64,000 bases of DNA from CAXBNB01 sp040222275 (GCA_040222275.1 JAVKDJ010000099.1:1-64000); one strand, 5' to 3'; positions 7,710-15,694 are shown, counted from the stretch's first letter. Notes: generated by a model from the sequence alone, not told the origin. Made by a program: numbers and translations.

Positions 7710-9866
7710 TTAGGGTATTATTTTTAAACCAACCTTCGACATATCGAAAGGCACAAAGCCCATTTTCAATGCCGGAGACTCTGGTTTGAGGCTGAAATCA
7801 CCATTTTCCGGATCAACGAAAAGGGGATCTACGGCAAGGCTATTCCCGTCCACTCCATTCGCTCGATTTTTGGTGATAAGGGCTTCTCCTTTTTTAGGGT
7901 CTTTCTTAAAAAAATAAATATTGTAGTCGGTTTCAGCATCCATTACCCTTGCCAGGGCACGTCCTCTGCGGTCTTCGGTACTTCCTTTTTTCCCAGGGGG
8001 CAGTTCATTGATAAATTCAGCGGTATCAGTGGAACAGTAAAATATATTTTTTTGGATGGAAGCTCCTGCCAGTGGCCCCTCTCTGACCGATAGGTAGTAT
8101 CCTCGTGGTGGGGCAATCACATCGGCGACAATGTTGTTTTCCACTTTATTGTCAAGCTTGGTAAGGATTCCTTGGGATGTGCATTTATAAATCAGGTTTT
8201 CAACGATCAAAGTACCTGTCTGCCCTCCATCCGTTCGAATGGCTGCCTGCATGAGCGTTTCTCCTATCATGTCGTGGATGTAGTTGCCACGAATGATGTT
8301 GCCCTCCCCTGCACCCCTGATATAAATCGCATTTCCATCACCCATTTTGAGCATAGAATGGTGAATTTCATTGTACTCAATCAAATTGTCGTGGGTATGG
8401 AAATAAGGCAATACGGCTTTGCGGCTTGCATTTTTTGACACCCCCTGGAGCTCATGCCATCGAATGGTCCGAGTCAGCTCACGGCCATTTCTTGCAAAAA
8501 AATGGGACATACAACCAGATAGGATCAGGCCGGTGTAGTTGGTATGGTGAATCAGATTGTTTGCCACCCTGTTTTCCCCACTTTGCCAAAGGAAGATTCC
8601 TGGTGAATGCCAGTAGATCTCCCCCACATGGTGGATGTGGTTGTTGAATACAAGGTTCCCTTTATTGACATCTTTTGTTCCCGGGCCATATCCGCACAGG
8701 AGTATGCCACCTCCTCCCATGTGTTCTATATGGTTGCCGGAAATTTCGTTTCGGATACCGTGCAAATCCACACGAATGGCGCCACTACCACTGTCGAGAA
8801 AATGGCAGTTTTTAATAGAGCAATTCTCTGTGCCACGAAAGCGAACCAGCGCATTATCCTTGTCGAGCATGTCCCAATCGTGTTGCAGGCCCGCATCGTC
8901 TTGCGTCAGGGTATAGCGCTCCCCATGCTTAAAAGTGAGGCCTTTGAAGTGAAGGTTCCGAACCGGAATGTCAATGGGGCCTTCCTTATCAATTTGTCCT
9001 TCAACCCTGATTAGTTCGAGCAATTGTGGAGCAAAAACGGGGGATTCTTTTCTAGGCCAGAGGTAAACCTTGCCTTCTTTTGTATTCAGTGTCCATTCCC
9101 CGGGTTCGTCAAGCTCTTCCAGTACGTTCTCCACCCAGCAGTTTTCCAGGTCCTTGATAAAATGAAGTTTGTTCATGGCATAGGTGGCCTCCAGTGAGGT
9201 AGTGGCGGTATTCGCCTTTTCATCCACAGACTCCAACGGAAGGATATTCATAATCCAGGCATGATGCGGCCTGACTTTAATCTCCACATCGGTCACATTT
9301 GACCAGTTCTTGAGTTTCCCTTCAGGAAAAGTGAGAAGGTTCCTTCCATTTTTGCCCTCCTCGGTAAAAAATGCCCCGGACTGGGCACGGGGCAACATGC
9401 CTTTATCGTCGTATAATGTGAGAAACTTGCCTGTTACATTGGCGACCAACAATTTCCCCTGGGCCTGCTCCGGAAGCCCTGGAATCTCAGTAGTCACCTT
9501 TTCCCAGCCTTTGATCTCTTTACCAGAACTAAAAACAGGGGTCTCTCCCGGATATGCAGCATAGGTAATGGCACGTCCTTCACTACCTGAGTCCTCCAGG
9601 CTAAAAACCACGGTTTCATTAATCCGATATGTTCCCTCCCGAAACCAAACGTTGATATCTCCGGTAGCCGAAGTTTTTAACTTTCTCACATAGTCCTTTG
9701 CGCCACTGAGAGAAAGCAAGGGTTGTTCTATTGTCCCCGGATGGATATCATCGCCATCTGGGGAGACGTAGATATTTACCTCTTCACCTTGCGCCAGGGC
9801 TTCCGAAAAGATCGCCATAAAGCAAAGGAGGAACAAGGCTAATATTTTGTTTTTTGACTTTTTCAT
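7710..9866 (-). CDS. Second right-handed beta-helix enzyme, GH141-like
   Basis: The 718-residue protein has a type I signal peptide (cleavage likely after ALA, about residue 25). It is a clear paralogue of the beta-helix protein at 1840-4098. Both share the opening block (NIYVSPDGDDIHPGTIEQPL here), PEGKLKNW, MLPLESVDE or ILPLESVDE, EPGEW, YLWP, GYGPGTKDVN and the SPA-x-KMG C-terminus. Unlike that protein it has no lipobox, so the two probably work in different places, soluble periplasm or secreted versus membrane-anchored. Histidine/asparagine-rich coils (NNHIHH, NNLIHHTNYTG) build the helix. GH141-like fucosidase or related hydrolase is the best guess. Substrate specificity and catalytic residues are not assignable by eye. 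Confidence 0.65.
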   Translation of the reverse strand: MKKSKNKILALFLLCFMAIFSEALAQGEEVNIYVSPDGDDIHPGTIEQPLLSLSGAKDYVRKLKTSATGDINVWFREGTYRINETVVFSLEDSGSEGRAITYAAYPGETPVFSSGKEIKGWEKVTTEIPGLPEQAQGKLLVANVTGKFLTLYDDKGMLPRAQSGAFFTEEGKNGRNLLTFPEGKLKNWSNVTDVEIKVRPHHAWIMNILPLESVDEKANTATTSLEATYAMNKLHFIKDLENCWVENVLEELDEPGEWTLNTKEGKVYLWPRKESPVFAPQLLELIRVEGQIDKEGPIDIPVRNLHFKGLTFKHGERYTLTQDDAGLQHDWDMLDKDNALVRFRGTENCSIKNCHFLDSGSGAIRVDLHGIRNEISGNHIEHMGGGGILLCGYGPGTKDVNKGNLVFNNHIHHVGEIYWHSPGIFLWQSGENRVANNLIHHTNYTGLILSGCMSHFFARNGRELTRTIRWHELQGVSKNASRKAVLPYFHTHDNLIEYNEIHHSMLKMGDGNAIYIRGAGEGNIIRGNYIHDMIGETLMQAAIRTDGGQTGTLIVENLIYKCTSQGILTKLDNKVENNIVADVIAPPRGYYLSVREGPLAGASIQKNIFYCSTDTAEFINELPPGKKGSTEDRRGRALARVMDAETDYNIYFFKKDPKKGEALITKNRANGVDGNSLAVDPLFVDPENGDFSLKPESPALKMGFVPFDMSKVGLKIIP

Positions 9867-10016
9867 TCCCTAATACTACTACATGCTTTAAAACCGGTCT
9901 TTGTCATAGTTCTTCGCGTTTTGTCCATTCTTTGCCAGCCGTTACACCAAGTCTTAGTTGGATTTTCCACAGGGTCGCTGGTTTATGGGTATGGCTTCTA
10001 TTTGAAACAATTGCAC

Positions 10017-11501
10017 CTAATGGTTGCTCTCATTGGTATTTTTGCTTTTTACAAATTGTTTTTGCTGCCACGGAATTGTGCGGTCAAAAAGGGCCACATA
10101 CTGCTGGTAATTATTATAACTGACGGCCCCTTTTTTCCAGCGCTTTAGCTCTTCGTCGTATTTTGCCCGCATGGTATTGAGCATAGCAACCGACCCAGGG
10201 TCTTGAGCAAGGTTCTTCATCTCCAAAGGATCGTCCGCCAAATTGTATAATTCTTCAGCCGGTTCCATTTCTGAATTTCCATACCACCAATAGGTATATT
10301 TCCAATCTTTTGTAATGCTGGTAAGGCTCTGGGTGGGCACAGCTCCCCAGGTATTGATAAAGGCCAACTGGCCGTGGATGTCCTGATCCGGGTTTTCTAA
10401 GAGCGGCACAAGGCTTTCGCCATCCATGTTTTGAGGTTTCCGTACCCCAGCCAAATCAAGGATTGTTGGGGCAAAATCAATGTTTCCGGTAAGGGCCGAG
10501 CATTTTAGCCCTTTCCCTGCGTTGGAACTTCTCGGGTCATAAATCATCAATGGCGCGCGCGATGATTCTTCCATGGGCAGGACTTTGGAGGCATAACCAT
10601 GCGACCCACATATATATCCATTATCGCTTGTATATATGATGACCGTATTGTCTGCAACACCCTGCCTCTCCAGTTCTTCCATAATCATACCGACAGCCAC
10701 ATCAATGGCATAAATGAGCTGATAATACTTTTGCATCACGCCATCATAGTCTGTGGAATATTCCCATTCGTGAAACCGCTTATACTGGCGGCCCTGTTTG
10801 CCTTGCTGCGGCATGTGCTCCCCCGCCTCCCGGCCATAGTTGGCTGGTTTGGTAAATGTCTTCCCGGCATAAAGATGGTCAAACTTAGGGTCAGGTTGAA
10901 TTGGGCGATGAGGCGCCTTGAAGCTAATGGACAAACTGAACGGTTTCTCTTGTTTGACGGCCTCTTTGATCACATCCTGGCCAAATGCACCATAGGACAA
11001 GGTAGAGTGTGGAAAATCCTTGGCGTATTTAACCATCGAACGGTTCTTGTTGGTTTGATAATTTGTCTGGCCCGGGCCACCACCCCACATATCAAAATCC
11101 CCTTCGCACAAACCTTTTCCTTCCACCTCAAATCCAAATTTTCCGGCAAAAGCCGTCAGATAGCCTGCCTCTCGAAGCAATACCGGATATGACTTTTCCC
11201 AAACTTCTGGTTTCATATCTCCATGGTCGAAGTTGGTGCCCGTTTTGTACTCGTACATGCCAGTCATCACATTGGCCCGGCTGGCCATACATATTGCGGT
11301 AGTATTATAATGCCTCATAAACATCATTCCCTCCTGCCCGATCCTATCCATATTTGGGGTGGATACTTCAGCATTGCCATAGCATCCTACCGACCCAACA
11401 TTCTGGTCGTCTGCCATGAGGTATATAATATTTGGTTTTTGCCCCATACCCTCTGCGGCACCCAAAAACGCCATCGCCAAAAAAAATGCTATGTACTTCA
11501 T
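10017..11501 (-). CDS. S1-family sulfatase (CMASR variant)
   Basis: The 494-residue protein has a signal peptide ending near GAAEGMGQ, then KPNIIYLMADDQ with metal ligands Asp31/Asp32. The formylglycine motif is C71-M-A-S-R, with alanine where most S1 sulfatases have proline. C-x-A-x-R is accepted by maturases, so the enzyme is probably active. YTSDNGYICGSHG (about residues 290-302) provides further metal ligands. The protein ends soon after the core, without the beta-rich extension of the other sulfatase. It is the first gene of the glycan block and starts 48 nt below a pair of palindromes. Role by context: desulfation of a fucose-containing polysaccharide. Confidence 0.88.
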   Translation of the reverse strand: MKYIAFFLAMAFLGAAEGMGQKPNIIYLMADDQNVGSVGCYGNAEVSTPNMDRIGQEGMMFMRHYNTTAICMASRANVMTGMYEYKTGTNFDHGDMKPEVWEKSYPVLLREAGYLTAFAGKFGFEVEGKGLCEGDFDMWGGGPGQTNYQTNKNRSMVKYAKDFPHSTLSYGAFGQDVIKEAVKQEKPFSLSISFKAPHRPIQPDPKFDHLYAGKTFTKPANYGREAGEHMPQQGKQGRQYKRFHEWEYSTDYDGVMQKYYQLIYAIDVAVGMIMEELERQGVADNTVIIYTSDNGYICGSHGYASKVLPMEESSRAPLMIYDPRSSNAGKGLKCSALTGNIDFAPTILDLAGVRKPQNMDGESLVPLLENPDQDIHGQLAFINTWGAVPTQSLTSITKDWKYTYWWYGNSEMEPAEELYNLADDPLEMKNLAQDPGSVAMLNTMRAKYDEELKRWKKGAVSYNNYQQYVALFDRTIPWQQKQFVKSKNTNESNH

Positions 11502-11548
11502 AAAGCCTCGTTTGTTAATGCTACTTTGTCATACTCGGGAACAGTTTA

Positions 11549-11619
11549 AAACCTGACAGGTTTAATGACCATAAAAGCCTAACTTACACCAGTTAAGAGA
11601 TAGAAACCTGTCAGGTTTC
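11549..11619. repeat. Pair of near-identical palindromes upstream of the sulfatase
   Basis: AAACCTGACAGGTTT (11549-11563) and GAAACCTGTCAGGTTTC (11603-11619) share the AAACCTG/CAGGTTT arms, with a single central base that is A in one and T in the other. They are 55 bp apart centre to centre, close to five helical turns. They lie 48 to 118 nt upstream of the first gene of the glycan block. They could be paired operator sites or copies of a dispersed intergenic palindrome. Confidence 0.6.
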
Positions 11620-11648
11620 AACCCTCGTACCTCAACTTGACAAAACAG

Positions 11649-11676
11649 GGTTAACATCAAATGTTTAACCTTTTTT
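11649..11676 (+). terminator. Terminator-like hairpin without an adjacent plus-strand gene
   Basis: GGGTTAACAT (from 11648) pairs with ATGTTTAACC (ends at 11670) with one unpaired base, followed by TTTTTT. This is a rho-independent terminator shape on the plus strand. No intact plus-strand gene precedes it, so it may be a relic of a displaced gene. Confidence 0.4.
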
Positions 11677-11989
11677 GCTACGGCACTAGACAGGTTACGT
11701 CAGTAGTTCACAAAATTTACATTCAGTCTTTGCACAAATATGCAGGGTACAAAAATTTTATTCTGCCGAAATATTGACAACTATAAGTTCTTATTTTGCC
11801 TGTTTTGTTCACTACAGGAGAAAAAGATCAATAATATACCAAAATCATACAGTTTATTTTGCTTTGAACGGATAAAAAAACCTCAGTCATAATGGAAGGT
11901 TTACGCTGAAAGGAGCCTTGAAGAATACTTATGATTGAAGCGGCAACCTGAGGTGACAGCAACACAAATCTGGTCAAAATGATAAAGCT

Positions 11990-12140
11990 AATGAACCTGC
12001 CGATGCTTCCAAAGTTTGTAGAAACCACCAGCCTTTCCCAGCGGCAAACCCGCTTGTCCGGCCGGCAGGTTCATGGTCGAGTTGCACTGAAACTAGCCAG
12101 AAAGCACCAAGACATATGCCCGATCAGCGTCTGTTAGCAT
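11990..12140. repeat. Island repeat, copy 1 (downstream of RelE/ParE toxin)
   Basis: By eye this copy shares with 12730-12912 the blocks TGAAYCTGCCGRTGC, CAAAGT, AGAAAGCACC, CAGCGGC, TTCATRGT and GTCTGTTRGC. Block order is partly rearranged. It starts within and extends past the 3' end of the toxin gene. It includes a strong internal inverted repeat (GAACCTGCC near 12000 and GGCAGGTTC near 12065). Confidence 0.5.
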
Positions 12141-12432
12141 CTGTCAATTTTTTGAGTAGTTGGTCTGGATCTGATCTGTTGTCCCAAATTACAAGAAGTT
12201 TAATGAAGTCTCTTTTGTTGATATAAAACAACGATACTGTTTTGTGAATTGCTAGTTTCCTGAAATCCGTCTGTTCAAATGCAGGGCCGAGTTCAGGGTT
12301 ATATTGAAGTTGTCTGATTCGATATTCAAGTTGATCTAGAAAGTTCTCTTGAATTTGTACATTCCAAAGATCAAGGATAAAATCAGAAGTTTCATTAAGA
12401 GTTTGTTTGGCCTTCGGTCCATCGGACTTCAT
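12124..12432 (-). CDS. RelE/ParE-family toxin
   Basis: The 102-residue protein has the compact fold of RelE/ParE toxins: an N-terminal helical region (ETSDFILDLWNVQIQENFLD), a QYNPELGP turn, and a C-terminal strand series KLAIHKTVSLFYINKRD-FIKLLVIWDNRSDP. RelE members cleave mRNA at the ribosome and ParE members poison gyrase; sequence alone does not say which. The ATG (12430-12432) abuts the antitoxin stop (12433-12435) with no gap, so translation is coupled. The last codons lie inside a repeat shared with the next toxin unit, so its C-terminus may derive from the repeat. Confidence 0.75.
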   Translation of the reverse strand: MKSDGPKAKQTLNETSDFILDLWNVQIQENFLDQLEYRIRQLQYNPELGPAFEQTDFRKLAIHKTVSLFYINKRDFIKLLVIWDNRSDPDQLLKKLTDANRR

Positions 12433-12636
12433 TCATTTTAGGATGTCTCGAACTGATGTATAAACAGTTAAATTATCATCAGGTTCCGCCTCAGCAATTT
12501 TCAAAAGCTGAACAATAGCGTCTGGAAGATCGTCAAGAGATAATTTCTGAATTTCAGCAATTTGATCAAGAACTACTTCATCTTCTAGGTTCGTAATCCA
12601 ATTAATAAGCGATATTTTTTTCTGTTCAAGAGTCAT
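12433..12636 (-). CDS. Antitoxin partner of the RelE/ParE toxin
   Basis: The 67-residue acidic protein is the upstream partner of the toxin at 12124-12432. It is mostly helical, with SLINWITNLEDEVVLDQIAE resembling the short antitoxins that precede RelE/ParE toxins in Bacteroidota. No classical ribbon-helix-helix or HTH signature is evident, so its DNA-binding mode is unclear. Function is inferred from size, charge and strict pairing. Confidence 0.6.
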   Translation of the reverse strand: MTLEQKKISLINWITNLEDEVVLDQIAEIQKLSLDDLPDAIVQLLKIAEAEPDDNLTVYTSVRDILK

Positions 12637-12729
12637 GATATAAAGTTAACGAAATTTTACGGTCTGAAGATATAGATACCAACGCCTAGCTATGAGGAGT
12701 GCACCCCGAGCTTGGCAGAAAGTACTAAT

Positions 12730-12912
12730 CTAGTGAATCTGCCGGTGCCCACAAAGTATCCAGAATGCACTGCGTCCAGAAAGAGAAAAATCCTTCCAGC
12801 CAAATTCTATAGAAAGCACCGATCTTTCTCAGCGGCTGATTCATAGTGAAGTTCGCACTGATGATTGTAAAGTGGCAGTTGGCGCATTCGCGCTAGTGTC
12901 TGTTGGCGATTC
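12730..12912. repeat. Island repeat, copy 2 (downstream of DUF4411 toxin)
   Basis: This is the diverged second copy of the element at 11990-12140, again immediately 3' of a toxin gene on the same strand. It ends in GTCTGTTGGC just before the DUF4411 stop. It contains a small GCGC-N4-GCGC palindrome (near 12872-12883). The two copies make each toxin-antitoxin pair look like a unit followed by its own repeat. Confidence 0.5.
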
Positions 12913-12913
12913 G

Positions 12914-13423
12914 TCATTTTTCTATTCGACTCTTGAATCTAATCCCAGCTTCTCTTAAAAATTCAAAATCATTTATCCATCTAACATTCATGTTGTCACA
13001 GACATTTGGGATTTTGATACGCTTTGAGTTAAGTTGAGTAATCTTCTCCTCTTTAGTTACAACAGTCGCTCCTTCAACAATAGAATGTGCAATTATCCAA
13101 GGATCTGCTAGTGATCTTGCCTTAGTGTTATCAACTAAAAACTTATGCTTTGGGTCAGAATTGTAAATACTTTGAAGAGCAAGGGTTACTGGCTCTGTAA
13201 TTTGCCTTATTGGAATGCTACTTTGTTTTAGCCAGTCAGACAAATCATCTTCAGTTCTAATAATTTCATCTCTGACAGCATTCGGTATAAATATTCTGTC
13301 CATTTTACCAAGCTCATTTAGGTTATCCCAATAATCAGGACAGAGTTCTGGAGAATAGTACTTTTGCCAAGCTTGAATAAGGACGTTTGCATCCAAGCAG
13401 TAAATGTTAGATGCTTCTGTCAT
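12914..13423 (-). CDS. DUF4411 PIN-domain toxin-like ribonuclease
   Basis: The 169-residue protein begins with YCLDANVLIQAW, the first PIN-domain acidic residue being Asp11. It continues with a conserved acidic segment (EIIRTEDDLSDWL), then SLADPWIIAHS with the second acidic cluster, and VVTKEEKI, typical of PIN folds. DUF4411 proteins are PIN-like nucleases found beside XRE-ImmA proteins. The start codon overlaps the stop of the upstream XRE-ImmA gene by 4 nt (ATGA), so the two are co-translated. A toxin role is inferred from the family and pairing; the RNA target is unknown. Confidence 0.78.
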   Translation of the reverse strand: MTEASNIYCLDANVLIQAWQKYYSPELCPDYWDNLNELGKMDRIFIPNAVRDEIIRTEDDLSDWLKQSSIPIRQITEPVTLALQSIYNSDPKHKFLVDNTKARSLADPWIIAHSIVEGATVVTKEEKITQLNSKRIKIPNVCDNMNVRWINDFEFLREAGIRFKSRIEK

Positions 13424-14583
13424 TTATAAATTTGTAGTTCAAGTTTAGAAAAGTTGTTTATAGAAGTATTTAGCAAAGTACTAGCTTGAGTAGGTTCAAT
13501 ATTTCCTCCTCTAAAAGCATCTAATACATACTGGGTAAACAGTCTACTATTCTTATTTACTCTCAATAAATATGGGTTAGGGCCACCCTCTCTTTGTTTT
13601 GCTTTTTGCTTCTTCTCTTCCTCCTTAGTCAAAAACTCTTCAAAATCACTTTGGATCCGACTTTTTAGAATTTGATAATGGTCAAGTGAAATAATTGATA
13701 GGTTTAGAGCTCTTACAATTAAGGCGAAACTACTTACACCCAAAGCTTTAGCAGTTCGAAATACAGACTTTGAATTATTGAATACTCTATGGTCAAATGA
13801 TTTCATAAGTTCCAATGGCATTAGTACATTGGCAGCTACTTCATTGCAAAATCTCTCAACTGGATTACTGTTCTTGGAATCCATTTCAACATCATTCGAA
13901 ATTCCTGTCTCAGCAATCCACAAGTGGGCAAGTTCGTGAATCAATGTAAACAATTGAGGTGCATCCCAATCTTGTGAGTTTACAAAGACAAAAGGTGCAT
14001 ATGAATCTGCAATTGCAAACCCCTGCAATTCATCTTTATCCAACAGCAACCTTGAATGAATAAAGCTAGTCCTAGATACAAAAATCCCATTGGATTCAAT
14101 TTGATCCACCCAATGTTTTACCGAAGAGCATTGCCCATTCAAATCCCTTGATATGCCCAAAGTTTTTATGATATCTTCTGCAACTTCTAATGGACTGTTG
14201 CTTAGCGAAAACTTACCAATGAAAGGGAGTTTTGGTTCCCCACTTTCCTCCAACACTTCACTAAGCCAATTTTGCTTTTGTTGTATTTCTCTAATGATGA
14301 AGATAGAACCAGTTGTAAGATCCTCAGAATCAGATTTTCTAAAATCTTGAAGCGGTTGAAAATCGTTTGGAATTTCTGGTAAAAAGAAAAGTGCAAAAGG
14401 TCTTTTGTATGATTTAGCTAGCTTTTCTGCCTGCTTAATTGTTGGAAACTCTTCCCCTTCTTCCCAAGCAGAAAGTTGTTCCGCCGATTTGTTAACCTTT
14501 GAAGCTGCCTCTTCAAGGCTCATCTTTGCTGATTCTCGTGCCCATTTGAGGACTTTTGGTGTTATGTAAGCTTTTTCTGCCAA
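13420..14583 (-). CDS. XRE HTH plus ImmA/IrrE-type zinc peptidase (antitoxin/regulator)
   Basis: The 387-residue protein has two domains. An N-terminal XRE helix-turn-helix spans about residues 10-65 (SLEEAASKVNKSAEQLSAWE). A COG2856 peptidase domain follows with H-E-L-A-H (His216, Glu217, His220) and a downstream NEVAANVLMP glutamate that would complete the zinc site. ImmA-type peptidases cleave repressors; in toxin-antitoxin pairs this fusion is thought to repress the operon and neutralise the nuclease. The start is TTG, and an in-frame stop lies just upstream. It is the first gene of the pair with the PIN protein and lies next to an integrase remnant, consistent with horizontal acquisition. 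Confidence 0.82.
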   Translation of the reverse strand: MAEKAYITPKVLKWARESAKMSLEEAASKVNKSAEQLSAWEEGEEFPTIKQAEKLAKSYKRPFALFFLPEIPNDFQPLQDFRKSDSEDLTTGSIFIIREIQQKQNWLSEVLEESGEPKLPFIGKFSLSNSPLEVAEDIIKTLGISRDLNGQCSSVKHWVDQIESNGIFVSRTSFIHSRLLLDKDELQGFAIADSYAPFVFVNSQDWDAPQLFTLIHELAHLWIAETGISNDVEMDSKNSNPVERFCNEVAANVLMPLELMKSFDHRVFNNSKSVFRTAKALGVSSFALIVRALNLSIISLDHYQILKSRIQSDFEEFLTKEEEKKQKAKQREGGPNPYLLRVNKNSRLFTQYVLDAFRGGNIEPTQASTLLNTSINNFSKLELQIYK

Positions 14584-14601
14584 TTCCGGAAAATTTAACT
14601 C

Positions 14602-14817
14602 TCAAAGAAAGTAGTTTATTGGATGAACGACAAGAACTTTTCTTCGTTCCAAAATGATCGCCAACAATAACCTAAGCAACACTATGTCGCTTATCGACCT
14701 TTCAAATATACCAGATTCTACCAGACTGTTCAATGGGCTTTTGACCGCTTCAAGCTTTTTGCTGCCCGCATGGATATATATTTCTGTGGTTTTAGAGCTG
14801 ATATGACCCAAAAGTCT
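14602..14817 (-). pseudogene. Tyrosine recombinase (integrase) C-terminal remnant
   Basis: The minus-strand frame reads RLLGHISSKTTEIYIHAGSK and then KLEAVKSPLNSL. This is the C-terminal signature of Bacteroidota XerC-like/phage-type tyrosine recombinases, with the LLGH histidine and the catalytic tyrosine in EIY. An in-frame TGA sits directly before this segment (14818-14820), so everything upstream, including the catalytic arginines, is missing. The frame continues past the natural end as unrelated sequence. It marks a past integration event beside the toxin-antitoxin units. Confidence 0.7.
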
Positions 14818-15325
14818 TCAAAGTCCATAGAATTCTATACAAGTTGTGAAAGAAGACAAAACTTGCACAAAAAAACATTCAGGATCATCAAAAAATCACT
14901 CAAGGCCTCATAAAAACAACCAAACAGCACAAGAGAATCATTTCAGGGCTACCATAATTAACATAGACTTGATGTGCGATCATTTTAAACCAAAAAATAG
15001 AAATGTACTAAAGCTCACGGCCTTTTTCCATGGGGATAGGCAGGAAAATGGTGCTAGTGCCACCGGACGGACAGGGTGCCCAGGGAGCAGATTGCTACGT
15101 TTAGTCTGTCTCACCACTCGTCAAGAGATCTGAATAGCCTGCTCCGGATATGGCCGGGAACAGTTTCCCCCCCCATTTTAAAAATTGGGGAAAGTTTTTC
15201 TGTGGGTTTGAAATGGATTGCCCACAAAAATGCCTTTGCAAAGGTGGCAGATAATTCTTGTGTGCTTAATTTTGAGCCATCTGACAGGAGCGAACCAATA
15301 ATTGAACAAACACCAAAACGAAGAC
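14818..15325. other. Right border of the accessory island, no gene seen
   Basis: A plus-strand frame at 14846-15133 has low-complexity basic composition and no recognisable similarity. A run of C residues lies near 15168-15175. No tRNA or attachment-site repeat could be identified by eye. This stretch probably contains degraded sequence from insertions. Confidence 0.35.
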
Positions 15326-15694
15326 ATGAACAACGACCCGGAACTCAGTGGAAAATACCTTGGAACTATCACCGAAGATTTTGTGAAGGTTTCTGAAAAC
15401 CTAAAGGAGGCTTCTTATCAGATCATCAAGCGTGGTTTTTCCAACTTTCCGATTTTTGCCATTAGCAAATCTGATATCCCCATCGGCCAGCCACTGATAA
15501 AACCCGGGGAGATGGAAAATACCTGGCAGTACAATGCATCCTTCCTTGATGAATTCGTGCAGCGCAACCTGGTGGAAAAGGACAAACAAAAAAGCTTTGA
15601 GGAAGCCTACAAAAACCCGGACGAGTTTTGCTGCCTGTTTGTGGTGGACGAAGACTTCACCAATTTCATTTTTGTGCCGTACCCGGAAGATTAA
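15326..15694 (+). CDS. Conserved Bacteroidota hypothetical protein
   Basis: A TTG start at 15302 is possible, but the ATG at 15326 is preferred and gives 122 residues (MNNDPELSGKYLGTITEDFV...). It is a soluble acidic protein with no signal peptide. SFEEAYKNPDEFCCLFVVDE and FIFVPYPED at the C-terminus look like a conserved small-domain family of Bacteroidota that I recognise only as uncharacterised. It converges on the next gene: its TAA (15692-15694) shares three bases with the TAA of the minus-strand neighbour. Confidence 0.65.
   Translation: MNNDPELSGKYLGTITEDFVKVSENLKEASYQIIKRGFSNFPIFAISKSDIPIGQPLIKPGEMENTWQYNASFLDEFVQRNLVEKDKQKSFEEAYKNPDEFCCLFVVDEDFTNFIFVPYPED

Larger units (their letters stand above)
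11502..12123. other. AT-rich intergenic region at the left border of the accessory island
   Basis: The 620 nt contain the two palindromes, the terminator-like hairpin, and from about 11990 the first copy of the island repeat. A short reading frame at 11828-12028 has no recognisable similarity and is not called. No RNA gene was seen. Confidence 0.45.

Noticed and set aside
11828..12028. 66-codon minus-strand frame in the island
   Set aside because: Low-complexity hydrophobic product, overlaps repeat sequence, no partner gene or ribosome binding site.
11990..12912. Classical integron attC sites
   Set aside because: The repeats do not contain the RYYYAAC and GTTRRRY core boxes in the required arrangement, and no intI is present; only a cassette-like layout is claimed.
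14846..15133. 95-codon plus-strand frame between the integrase remnant and the conserved gene
   Set aside because: Basic low-complexity composition with no domain; probably non-coding.
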